Positions 7,089-14,259 of a stretch of DNA of 21,458 nucleotides are shown piece after piece. The notes below the pieces were generated by a model, which saw only the letters and a list, made by a program, of their open reading frames with translations, searched no databases and had not been told where the DNA came from. Position 1 is the first letter of the stretch; every line of letters starts with the position of its first letter. The stretch is from assembly GCA_959600635.1 (NCBI GenBank), contig CAUGMN010000048.1, forward strand, positions 1 through 21,458, in the 5' to 3' direction. A program made the translations under genes and the position numbers. Source of the stretch: QAMX01 sp003149835. Lineage in GTDB: Bacteria > Bacillota > Clostridia > Oscillospirales > QAMX01.

Positions 7089-8087
7089 TTACGCCTCGTC
7101 GAGCCGGTCCAGCGTACGGCCGTCCAGCGTCGCAGACGCGGCGCGGAGCAGCTCGCCGAGCTGCGCCTCATCGCTGACGGCGACGACGGGAATGTCCGTA
7201 AACGGCTGCGAGGTGTGATAGGCGACGGCCAGATCGGTCATCGTCAGCCCCGTCTCCGCAGCAATCGCCAGCAGCAGCTCATAGCGCCGCGCGTTGGCCG
7301 GCGTGTCGAGCGTTTGCCACGCCGGTTCGGAAAGCCCGGCGCGGTTTTCAACGGCGAGGCGGCCGTTCAAAACGGCTGCTCCGGCGCGGCGCAGCTTTTC
7401 AAAGAACCCGAACGCCAGCGCCGAATACGGCACGAGCGGAAAGCCGCTCTCGCGGTGAAAGCGGTAGTAGGCCGCGTCCGTCGTCACCAGCCCCGCGGCG
7501 TCGGCGCGCCCGTCGGAGGGCACTTCGGCGAGCGAGAACCGGTTTGACACCGCGCAGAAGCCGGCGCAGCCGTGCGCGGCGGCATAAGCCTGCGCCTCTT
7601 TGAGGCGCGGCAGCGTCCAGTTGGAAGCGCCGTAGCAGCGGATCTTGCCCGCGCGCGCCAGCTCCTCGCAGAATTCGACGATCTCGCCGGCGGGCAGTTC
7701 CGGGTTGTCGCGGTGCAGCCAATATAAATCAATAGAGGCGACGCCCAGCGCGCGCAGGCTCTCTTCAACGTCGGCAAAGACGTCGGCGCGCGTCACGCGC
7801 GAGCGCTCCGGCGTCTGAAAATCGTAATGGCCGCCCTTGGTGGCGACGATCATGCCGCTGTGTCCGCCGCGCCGAAGCCAGCGGCCGACAATCCGCTCGC
7901 TCAGATTCGTCCCGTCGACGCCGCGGCCGTAGACGTTGGCGGTGTCGAGCATACGTCCGCCGCCGTCGTAAAAGGCGTCCAGCAGGCGGTGCGCGCTTTT
8001 TTCATCGGTCTGCGCGCCGAATTTCGCCGTGCCGAGGCAGACGGACGAGACGCACAGCGGCGTACCGGGAATCACGGTCTTTTTCAT
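7089..8087 (-). CDS. Aldo/keto reductase
   Basis: The start is ATG 8087 with AGAGGG six bases upstream (332 residues). The AKR catalytic tetrad is visible as Asp48 and Tyr53 in LDTANVYG, Lys84 in ATKGGH and His125 in YWLHRD. The first strands of the TIM barrel begin with LGTAKFG. The enzyme should reduce an aldehyde or ketone, probably of a sugar, with NAD(P)H. It lies 166 bases downstream of the UxaE-like gene on the same strand, so a role in uronate or sugar metabolism is plausible but unproven. The NTLSER-type motif and GLTMTDLAVAYHTSQPF region are typical of the bacterial sugar-reductase branch. Confidence 0.9.
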   Translation of the reverse strand: MKKTVIPGTPLCVSSVCLGTAKFGAQTDEKSAHRLLDAFYDGGGRMLDTANVYGRGVDGTNLSERIVGRWLRRGGHSGMIVATKGGHYDFQTPERSRVTRADVFADVEESLRALGVASIDLYWLHRDNPELPAGEIVEFCEELARAGKIRCYGASNWTLPRLKEAQAYAAAHGCAGFCAVSNRFSLAEVPSDGRADAAGLVTTDAAYYRFHRESGFPLVPYSALAFGFFEKLRRAGAAVLNGRLAVENRAGLSEPAWQTLDTPANARRYELLLAIAAETGLTMTDLAVAYHTSQPFTDIPVVAVSDEAQLGELLRAASATLDGRTLDRLDEA

Positions 8088-8253
8088 AGCGTGCCCTCTT
8101 TTCTGCGAAGTAATCCGCGGCGATTTACCGCGCGCATCCATGCGAAGAGGCGGGACACGGCCGGACGCGCCCGCATCAAGGCCGCCGGCCGCCCGCAGGC
8201 GGATACCGCCGGTGGCGCACGGCGTGCGTGGAGATACGGGGCGCCGGCAACGG

Positions 8254-9696
8254 CTATCCGCGCACGGTATCCTCGCCGCAGAGCAAGGCGAGGTGGCGGC
8301 CGATGTGCGCCCGCAGCGCCTTGGCGTAGTCGGCGCGGTTTTCCCGCCAGCAGGCGTAGAGCCGGTCGCGGAAGCGATAGGCGCCGTCCGTTGTTTTGGC
8401 CTGCAAAATCAGGCCGTAGGTGATGTGAATGAGCTGGCGGCAGTCGTTCTGGTCGAAAAGCGACGGCAGCGCGCCGTCCGAAAGGCTGTCCAGCGGCGGA
8501 ATTTTCGACAGGTCTGTCGTGACCTTGTAATACTTCTGCGCCTCGCTGAAATGCGCGAGCGCGAAGGCGTGGATCTCCCGGTACAGCGCGGGCTGCGCCT
8601 CGGCGACGACGCGCATGGCGCAGAGCCAGTTCGTCCCCGCTGTTTTGAGGTGAAAGCGCCCCTGCGCCGCCGCGGCGACCGCCGGAAAGACGGAGAACTT
8701 GTCCGAACCGGAGTGGACGCTGAGCTTGTAGCCGAAGCTCCGCGCGATGGCCGCATGGACGCCGAAACCCTGCGCAAACGCCTGAGCGTCGCCGATATAG
8801 TCGACGCCCTTCTGAAATTCGCCGGGAAAGCGCGGCGCCAGCGTCTGAAAGCGCACGCCGCGGCGCACAAGCTCCGAAGCGACGTACCAGTGCTGAGCCG
8901 GGGTGGTTTCCGTGTCCGTCTCGTCGACGGAGATTTCAAGGTCGGCCGTCTCCCTGCCGGCAAAGCACTCCCGCCAGACCTGCTCGGCGAAGTCGAGCGC
9001 CCGGTCATAGAGCAGCCGCGCCCGCAGGTATTCGGCGCGGGAAATGAAAATTTCATGTCCCTCCGCGCGGAACGTTTTGCCGGCGTAAAGCGCGCTGCGC
9101 TCGTCGTTACGATCATCGGCGGCGAGCAGCTCGGCTTCGCTCATCGCGGCGGCGGCCTTGTCGATAAAATCGCTGACGTCGAGCGTGATCATCGTGTAGC
9201 CGAGGCCGAGCGCGCTTTGGATGTCGGCGATGGTTTTCAGGTGATCCCCGTCCGCGCCGAAGCCGCCGCGGTAGCCGGCACGGAAAACCGCGAACGTCGC
9301 CGCGTCGAGCACCTCTTCATAGCTCCGGCCGGTGAGGTCGAGTTCGCGCATCGACTGCTGCGCGAACACGGGGACGAATTCGGGGTATGCGTTCAGCAGC
9401 CGGCAGTGCGCCGTTCCGGCGATGCCGAGCCGGTCGCCGAGGCCGACGGTCATCGGTTCGGCGAGCACGCGCCGCGGCGCGCAGAAAGGAAACATCTCCC
9501 GCAGAAGCGCGGCGTTCTCATGCGTGAGCGGGGCTTTTATATACTCCACCCGCGCGAGCTTCACCGGTTCGCCTACAAATCGCGAGCCAGCGGGCGCAAT
9601 GAGGAAGTCTTCTCCGCCGCAATCGGCCATGAAGACCGAGCCGCCCTCGCACGGCGCGACGGATTGCTGATAAGCGACGCCAAATCTCTTTCCCAT
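8254..9696 (-). CDS. uxaE: Tagaturonate epimerase family protein
   Basis: The start is ATG 9696 with AGGAG eight bases upstream; the product is 480 residues, matching UxaE-like proteins. Recognition rests on the family-typical segments GLGDRLGIAGTAH (residues 86-98), GFGADGDHLKT (145-155), the DVSDFIDK stretch, KLSVHSGSDKFSVFP (324-338) and TAGTNWL. UxaE epimerises D-tagaturonate at C3 to D-fructuronate, linking galacturonate and glucuronate degradation in the cytoplasm; the family is metal dependent. None of the usual partners (uxaC, uxuA, kdgK, kdgA) are in the window. The gene begins two bases after the stop of a small membrane-protein ORF, so the two are translationally linked. The promoter at 9999-10027 probably drives both. 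Confidence 0.8.
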   Translation of the reverse strand: MGKRFGVAYQQSVAPCEGGSVFMADCGGEDFLIAPAGSRFVGEPVKLARVEYIKAPLTHENAALLREMFPFCAPRRVLAEPMTVGLGDRLGIAGTAHCRLLNAYPEFVPVFAQQSMRELDLTGRSYEEVLDAATFAVFRAGYRGGFGADGDHLKTIADIQSALGLGYTMITLDVSDFIDKAAAAMSEAELLAADDRNDERSALYAGKTFRAEGHEIFISRAEYLRARLLYDRALDFAEQVWRECFAGRETADLEISVDETDTETTPAQHWYVASELVRRGVRFQTLAPRFPGEFQKGVDYIGDAQAFAQGFGVHAAIARSFGYKLSVHSGSDKFSVFPAVAAAAQGRFHLKTAGTNWLCAMRVVAEAQPALYREIHAFALAHFSEAQKYYKVTTDLSKIPPLDSLSDGALPSLFDQNDCRQLIHITYGLILQAKTTDGAYRFRDRLYACWRENRADYAKALRAHIGRHLALLCGEDTVRG

Positions 9697-9698
9697 CT

Positions 9699-9899
9699 TT
9701 ATTTCTCCTGTTCCTGTTGTTTGACAGATGTGCCGCCGTCTGCGCCGCCGCCGTTTTCCTGCGCCGCAGACTCGGCTTTCGCCTGTTCGGCGAGCTTGGC
9801 CCGGGCGCGGCGAAAGCGCGCCTGCCGAATCGAAAACATCGCCGCGATATAAACGGCGGCGGCCGCGCCGAACGCGATCAGAAGCGCCGTTGTGTCGAT
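9699..9899 (-). CDS. Small single-pass membrane protein upstream of uxaE; start uncertain
   Basis: The reading frame ends in TAA at 9699-9701, two bases before uxaE. It encodes a hydrophobic helix (TTALLIAFGAAAAVYIAAMF), then a basic stretch (RQARFRRARAKL) and a hydrophilic glutamine- and glutamate-rich tail. No ATG, GTG or TTG sits at the expected place. GGGAGG is followed by ACC and then ATC (9897-9899), which may be a non-standard or mutated start, with short spacing. An in-frame TTG at 9975-9977 with a weak G-rich site is the alternative and would give 92 residues. An ATG at 9910 is in another frame and soon stops. The upstream promoter supports expression. Topology is probably N-out, C-in. 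Function unknown. Confidence 0.5.
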   Translation of the reverse strand: MDTTALLIAFGAAAAVYIAAMFSIRQARFRRARAKLAEQAKAESAAQENGGGADGGTSVKQQEQEK

Positions 9900-9998
9900 G
9901 GTCCTCCCATCCTTCCCGAGGCAAAAGCCGTTTTTTTTAGACGGAGCGGCGGCGCGCGGAAAACGCGCACCCGCCAAAATCCCCCGCCGACGCTTTCT

Positions 9999-10027
9999 AT
10001 TATAATACATCGTTCTGCCGGATTCAA
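9999..10027 (-). promoter_or_regulatory. Promoter of the small-ORF/uxaE transcript
   Basis: The minus strand shows TTGAAT (10022-10027), 17 bases, then a perfect TATAAT (9999-10004). Transcription would start near 9993, leaving an untranslated leader of about 95 bases if the ATC at 9899 is the start. Confidence 0.75.
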
Positions 10028-10122
10028 GCAATTTCCGGCGAAAAAGGGGGAAAATACGGGGCGGCGAGGTTTCGATTCCAAACGCTTTCGCCGATTGCCG
10101 GCGGCTCGACGGAAACAGACGC

Positions 10123-10824
10123 TTATGCATGGAGCAGCGCCAGCGCAGGCCGCACCTCGTTGAGCAAAACGCCGTCCGCGCCCCATTCGTCGCGCCAGAA
10201 AAGCAGCGTTTCCGGCGCGGTATAGCCGACAGCCTGCCCCGGCGCCTTCGCCATAATCCACAGCTCTTTGCCGGTTTGTCTGACCGCCCGTATGGTTTCC
10301 GGCGTCAGCCAGCTCTCCCAAAGGCGGATCGCGTCCGCGCCGGCGGCCGCAAATTCGGCGATACGCTCCGGCGCGGGCAGAAACGCGAGGATGGCCGCGC
10401 CGCTGTGCTCGCGCGCATAGCGGATGTCCTCGGCGCTGGTCAGGCCGAGCACGATCTGTTCCTCGCACCCGTAACGGCGGCACAGATCCAGCAGCGGCTG
10501 CAAGCGCGCGCCGCCCTGCTTGACATGGTATAAAATCTGCCGCACGCCGCACCGCAGAAAGTCTTCCATGGTGTGAGAGCAGAAGGCCGGATCGCTTTGA
10601 CGGCGCAGGGCGAGAAACTCCGGCAGCGTCATTTCGGCGATGCGGCGCGGGTCGCCGAACAGACCGGCCGCCGTGTCGTCGTGATGGATGACCGGAACGC
10701 CGTCGGCGGTGAAACGGACGTCCATTTCCACATAGGCCGCGCCGGCGGCCAGCGAATGCCGCGCGGCCGCGACTGTCAGCTCGGGATAACGGTCGGTTCC
10801 GCAGCGGTGCGCGATGATTTTCAT
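10123..10824 (-). CDS. Glycerophosphodiester phosphodiesterase family protein
   Basis: The product is 233 residues from ATG 10824. GDPD active-site features are present: His6-Arg7 at the N-terminus, Glu15 in PELT, Glu33 and Asp35 in VEMDVRFTADG, and the His47-His48 pair in PVIHHDD. The family hydrolyses glycerophosphodiesters to an alcohol and glycerol 3-phosphate using a divalent metal. Two positions are unusual: the HRG turn reads HRCG, and the PENT motif reads PELT, although the metal-binding glutamate is kept. No signal peptide, so cytoplasmic. The RCC1-repeat gene ends 64 bases upstream on the same strand and may be co-transcribed. The best ribosome binding site, GGAGG, is rather far (11 bases) from the start. 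Confidence 0.88.
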   Translation of the reverse strand: MKIIAHRCGTDRYPELTVAAARHSLAAGAAYVEMDVRFTADGVPVIHHDDTAAGLFGDPRRIAEMTLPEFLALRRQSDPAFCSHTMEDFLRCGVRQILYHVKQGGARLQPLLDLCRRYGCEEQIVLGLTSAEDIRYAREHSGAAILAFLPAPERIAEFAAAGADAIRLWESWLTPETIRAVRQTGKELWIMAKAPGQAVGYTAPETLLFWRDEWGADGVLLNEVRPALALLHA

Positions 10825-10888
10825 GCTCTCAGTCGCCTCCGTAGAAAATTTGCCTCCGCGGTTCGGGAATAACGGCCGCCGGCGTAGT

Positions 10889-12379
10889 TTACTGCGGCGG
10901 CAGGCCGACCTCCTGCCACTGCGCCACGGACGGCACGGCGATATACTTGCCGGCCACCGAGACCGTGCCGTCGTTTTTGAGAAGCACCGAACACTCGGTA
11001 TCGCTGGCGAGTACGGCGATCACGCCGGTGTACAGCGCGAGCTTGTTCTGCTCGTTTGACGTGTCGCCGACCGAATAAGCCGTGCCGTCGCTTTTGAGAA
11101 GCAGCGTGTTTTTCTCCGCAGTGGAGACGGCGATGACATCGGTGTATTCTTCAATTTCACACTGGCCGTAGGCGTTGTCGCCGGTGGCGACGAGCGTGCC
11201 GTCGCTTTTCAGCCCGATTGTGTGATAGGGGCCGGCCGCGACCATGACGATATCGGTCCAGCCGGCGACGTCGCACTGGCCGTCGTCGTTGCTGCCCGCG
11301 GCGACGAGCGTACCGTCGCTTTTCAGACCCACCGTGTGCATATAGCCGGCGGCGACGGCGGAGATACCGGTCCAGCCGGCGACGTCGCACTGGCCGAATT
11401 CGTTGTCGCCGGCGGCGACGAGCGTACCGTCGCTTTTCAGGCCCACCGTATGCATATACGCCGCGGCGACGTCGACGATATCGGTCCAGCCAGAGACGCC
11501 GCACTGGCCGTAGGTGTCGTCGCCGGCGGCGAGAACCGTGCCGTCGCTTTTCAGTCCTACGGTATGGCGATATCCGGCGGCGAGATCGATCAGGCCGTCC
11601 CAGCCGGTTAAGGTGAGCTGTCCGGCGCTGTTGCCGCCCGTGGCGTAAACGCCGCCGCCGGCTTTCAGCGCGAGCACGCTCTGGTGGCCGGCGGCGAAGA
11701 CCCGCGCGGCGGAGGGGCCTAAGGCCCGGGCGTAAACGGCGCTGTCACGGATTTCGGGGATGGCGACGAACAGCGAGAGCGCGCCGAGCGCGTCGCCCGC
11801 ATCGGCGAGCGAGACGGCGTGCTCATACGCGAGCAGCCGCGTCTCGCCGGCCTTTTCAGCCGCGCCGTCGGTTTCGCCGGCGCGTTCATAGAGCCGCAGC
11901 GCCGTCAGATAGTCCTGCGCGTCGACCGCGGCGTCGGCCATATCGCAGTCGATGCGGGCGATCATCGCGTCGCTCTCGCCGAAGCCGTACAGCCCGACCA
12001 GAGTTTGGCGCGCCGTTTCCAGCTCGCCCGCCTCGTACTGCTGTACGGCGAGAGCGAAACCGGCCTCCTTGGCGAGCGTGCGGCTGTCCTTGTAGTCGCC
12101 GAGCGCTTGGAAGCGCTCGGCCGCCGCCGCGCAGCTGCCCTGCTCCAACAGCCGCTTCGCGCGGCCGTAGGCCAGCGCGTCGTCGAGCACGGTTCCGTAT
12201 AAGACCAGACCGATGCAGACCAGCGCGGCGGCGGGGAGCAGCCAGCGCAGGCAGATGCGCCGGATTTTACCGGCCTTTTCTTTTTTGGCGCGCTTGACCG
12301 CGAGAATCCGCTCCGCCTCGATGCGGACGGATTCGGGGAGGTTGTCCGGATGGTTTTGGCGGTTGGAAGAGTTTGCCAT
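10889..12379 (-). CDS. Membrane-anchored RCC1-repeat protein with TPR-like middle region
   Basis: The 496-residue protein has three parts. Residues 1-42 are hydrophilic and basic. Residues 43-62 form one membrane helix (LLPAAALVCIGLVLYG), with positive charges on the N-terminal side, predicting the bulk outside the cell. Residues 70-215 are alanine-rich helical hairpins resembling tetratricopeptide repeats (LLEQGSCAAAAERFQALGDYKDS type). From about 225 to the end are RCC1-type beta-propeller repeats of about 38 residues with the pattern HTVGLKSDGTLVAAGDN-GQC-V-GWT. RCC1-like propellers bind proteins or ligands; the ligand here is unknown. The repeats are nearly identical in DNA (114-bp period). 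The ribosome binding site AAGGAG is 13 bases from ATG 12379, longer than usual. Confidence 0.85.
   Translation of the reverse strand: MANSSNRQNHPDNLPESVRIEAERILAVKRAKKEKAGKIRRICLRWLLPAAALVCIGLVLYGTVLDDALAYGRAKRLLEQGSCAAAAERFQALGDYKDSRTLAKEAGFALAVQQYEAGELETARQTLVGLYGFGESDAMIARIDCDMADAAVDAQDYLTALRLYERAGETDGAAEKAGETRLLAYEHAVSLADAGDALGALSLFVAIPEIRDSAVYARALGPSAARVFAAGHQSVLALKAGGGVYATGGNSAGQLTLTGWDGLIDLAAGYRHTVGLKSDGTVLAAGDDTYGQCGVSGWTDIVDVAAAYMHTVGLKSDGTLVAAGDNEFGQCDVAGWTGISAVAAGYMHTVGLKSDGTLVAAGSNDDGQCDVAGWTDIVMVAAGPYHTIGLKSDGTLVATGDNAYGQCEIEEYTDVIAVSTAEKNTLLLKSDGTAYSVGDTSNEQNKLALYTGVIAVLASDTECSVLLKNDGTVSVAGKYIAVPSVAQWQEVGLPPQ
11143..11640. repeat. Tandem 114-bp DNA repeats encoding RCC1 blades
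   Basis: Anchor words such as TCCAGCC recur at 11257, 11371 and 11485, exactly 114 bases (38 codons) apart. The unit around ACCGTCGCTTTTCAG is almost identical between copies, while the outer units have diverged. High nucleotide identity in the central copies implies recent duplication or ongoing homogenisation, with possible copy-number variation. Confidence 0.85.
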
Positions 12380-12476
12380 GGTAAAACGTTCACTCCTTGT
12401 GTGCGCGCGGCACGGGTTGATCAGGGGCGGCGAGAGAAAACGCCGCCCGCCGCCGCTTTTTTTAAAACCGGGACCG

Positions 12477-12520
12477 AAAAAAGCGGGCGCGCCACCGGCC
12501 GTTCCGATGGGCGCGCCCGC
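12477..12520 (-). terminator. Terminator downstream of the sialidase-like gene
   Basis: On the minus strand an 11-bp stem (12510-12520 with 12483-12493, GCGGGCGCGCC type) encloses a 16-base loop and is followed directly by six T (12482-12477). It is about 185 bases past the stop at 12706. Confidence 0.75.
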
Positions 12521-12650
12521 GCCGCACGGTTCGCGGCGAATTTGCGGCTGCGTGCGCGCGGAACCGGCCGTCTGGCGGAGATGCCGCGCGGCGGCGCTGC
12601 CGACAGGATGTGCCTCCCGGCGCGCTTCCGCTGAAAATCAATGCGTCTTC

Positions 12651-12659
12651 ATTGTATCA
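12651..12659 (-). promoter_or_regulatory. Possible extended -10 promoter
   Basis: The minus strand reads TGATACAAT, an extended -10 (TG, one base, TACAAT). No good -35 is seen at 17 bases, which extended -10 promoters can tolerate. It would start transcription about 47 bases after the sialidase-like stop and run into the terminator at 12477 or on into the RCC1 gene. Confidence 0.4.
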
Positions 12660-12705
12660 CGGCGCGGCGGCGGTTGGTGAAGAATTTGTAAAAAATGGCG
12701 GCGCC

Positions 12706-14091
12706 TTATCGCATGTAGCTGCGGATACGGTGAAAGGTGATAAAATTGGCGTTGTGGAAATTCTCCGCGCCGTTGACGGCCGTGCGCGAAACCGCGAGGA
12801 TATCGTCGCCGTCGAAAAGGAAGCTCGGATACTGAAAGCCGACCTTGTCCTCGCCCTCGGGAAAGCAGTTGTCGGCGTAGTTGAGGATGTCGCGCTTAAT
12901 CTGCCAGTGAATCAGATCGTCGGAAACCGACAGGGTTAGGACGTTGCGCTGGTTGAGCGTTTCCGTGGTGACGCGGTTGGAAAGCGCGTAGTAGCGCCCG
13001 TCCGACGGGGAGCGCAGAATATAAAACTTCGAGAGGTTGCCGGGAAACTCGACTGTGCGCGCGAAGCGCGGCGGCTGATCGGGGTGTTCGGCGTCGAGGA
13101 GGGTCATATACGCCTTGCCGTAATTGGGCACGCACGTCGCCGTCTGATACCGCAGGAGATCGACCAGCCCGCCGTCGGGCGCGACGAGGACGTTGCCCTC
13201 GATGGTTCCGCCGATCGGATAGCCCCGGACGTCGGAGACCTGCGCCGGATCATAGGGCAGAAAGCCTGTGCAGACCCATGATTCGGGGCGCATGAGGTCG
13301 GCGTTTACGTCGGCTGAGACTGCGCCCGGACAGTGCATCCGCTGCCGCCACGAGCCGAATTCCACGCCCGACCAGAGCCGGCCGGCGTGTTCGATGACCG
13401 GCATGGGCGCTTTATGAGGCCCGCCCTCCTCCGAAGAACCGCCTTCGAGGAGCTGAACGGGGCCGCGCCAGCTCATGCCGCAGTCGGAGGATTCGTAGAG
13501 CAGCAGCGCGCCGTATTCCGTGGCGGTCGCGAGCAGATAGACCTTGCCGCGGTGGACAAACAGCCCGCCCCAGAAGCACGGCGACAGCGCCGAGGCGAAG
13601 CGCCATGTCTGCCCGCCGTCCTCGGAACGGTAGACGTGGGTCAGGTTCTGGCCGCCCTTGCTGCGGTAGATATCGTGCGAAACCAGCAGCGAACCGTCCG
13701 GCGCGGCGCAGATCGACGGGCTGCACGTCGCGTTGCCCGAGGCGATAAACGTATCGTCCTCGGGGTGAAGATAGGCGACGACCGTCCCCGGCACAAAGCC
13801 GCAGCGGAACAAACGGTCGGCGCTGCGGCAGAGCACCGTCCCGTCCGGCGTTTCGGCGGTGATGCGGATCTCATAGTCCGCGCCGTTGAGGAGCGGAGCG
13901 ATGGTCGCGCTTTCGCCGCGGCACGGATACCGGTCCCACTCGCCGGAGGTGAGCAGGCGGACGTTGGCGAAGAGCGCCGCGCCGGCGGCGGAACCGCCCG
14001 CGGAGAACTCGAAGGTCAGGCGCTGGTCGCCGGGCGCCATGCGCACAATCGAGACGGACGGGGCGGGGGTTGCATTCGGTTCGGCGGACAT
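12706..14091 (-). CDS. Sialidase-like/BNR-repeat protein
   Basis: ATG 14091 is preferred because GGAGG is eight bases upstream; an ATG at 14100 would leave almost no spacing. The product is 461 residues. Two Asp-box motifs (S-x-D-x-G-x-T/S-W) are visible at 156-163 (SEDGGQTW) and 201-208 (SSDCGMSW). They mark a six-bladed propeller of the sialidase superfamily. The first 100 residues resemble a fibronectin-III-like beta domain. Other propeller glycosidases (GH33, GH43-like, GH183 and similar) share these boxes, so sialic acid is not certain as the substrate. There is no signal peptide, unlike secreted sialidases, which points to an intracellular enzyme or non-classical role. No sialic-acid genes (nanA, nanK) are nearby. 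Confidence 0.75.
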   Translation of the reverse strand: MSAEPNATPAPSVSIVRMAPGDQRLTFEFSAGGSAAGAALFANVRLLTSGEWDRYPCRGESATIAPLLNGADYEIRITAETPDGTVLCRSADRLFRCGFVPGTVVAYLHPEDDTFIASGNATCSPSICAAPDGSLLVSHDIYRSKGGQNLTHVYRSEDGGQTWRFASALSPCFWGGLFVHRGKVYLLATATEYGALLLYESSDCGMSWRGPVQLLEGGSSEEGGPHKAPMPVIEHAGRLWSGVEFGSWRQRMHCPGAVSADVNADLMRPESWVCTGFLPYDPAQVSDVRGYPIGGTIEGNVLVAPDGGLVDLLRYQTATCVPNYGKAYMTLLDAEHPDQPPRFARTVEFPGNLSKFYILRSPSDGRYYALSNRVTTETLNQRNVLTLSVSDDLIHWQIKRDILNYADNCFPEGEDKVGFQYPSFLFDGDDILAVSRTAVNGAENFHNANFITFHRIRSYMR

Positions 14092-14169
14092 TGAGAGCAT
14101 TCCTCCTGTTTTAATGGTTGGCCGGCCGCGGCGGGCGCGGCGGCGGGACGGACGGGACAAACGGAAACG

Positions 14170-14203
14170 GACGGCGGGCGGAACCGAGCGCCCGCCCGCC
14201 GTC
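14170..14203 (-). terminator. Probable terminator/hairpin after the Eis-like gene
   Basis: A perfect 12-bp stem (14170-14181 with 14192-14203, GACGGCGGGCGG) has a ten-base loop. On the minus strand it is followed only by CGTTTCCGTTTG, a weak U-run. A second hairpin, GTTTTCG/CGAAAAC, lies at 14220-14240. Together they fill most of the gap between the two genes. Confidence 0.5.
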
Positions 14204-14259
14204 AGAAAGGCCGTTTCCTGTTTTCGCCGCGCCGAAAACGCGGCCGTTTGTAAGCGCGG

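Larger units (their letters stand above)
12380..12705. other. 326-bp intergenic region between the sialidase-like and RCC1 genes
   Basis: No gene is supported here. On the minus strand it holds an extended -10 element (12651-12659), then the sialidase-gene terminator (12477-12520), then a hairpin GGGCGGCG/CGCCGCCC (12425-12448), then the distant ribosome binding site of the RCC1 gene. A promoter lying between the upstream gene and its terminator is odd and is treated as a finding. Confidence 0.6.

Noticed and set aside
6054..7547. Plus-strand 497-codon open frame across pepF and the aldo/keto reductase
   Set aside because: It overlaps two well supported minus-strand enzymes and the gap between them, and has no recognisable domain.
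8029..9852. Plus-strand 607-codon open frame opposite uxaE
   Set aside because: Antisense artefact of high GC; the minus strand has the UxaE motifs, ribosome binding site and promoter.
11143..11640. Regularly spaced repeats considered as a CRISPR array
   Set aside because: The 114-bp period is in frame and encodes RCC1 blades; there are no short repeats with unique spacers anywhere in the window.
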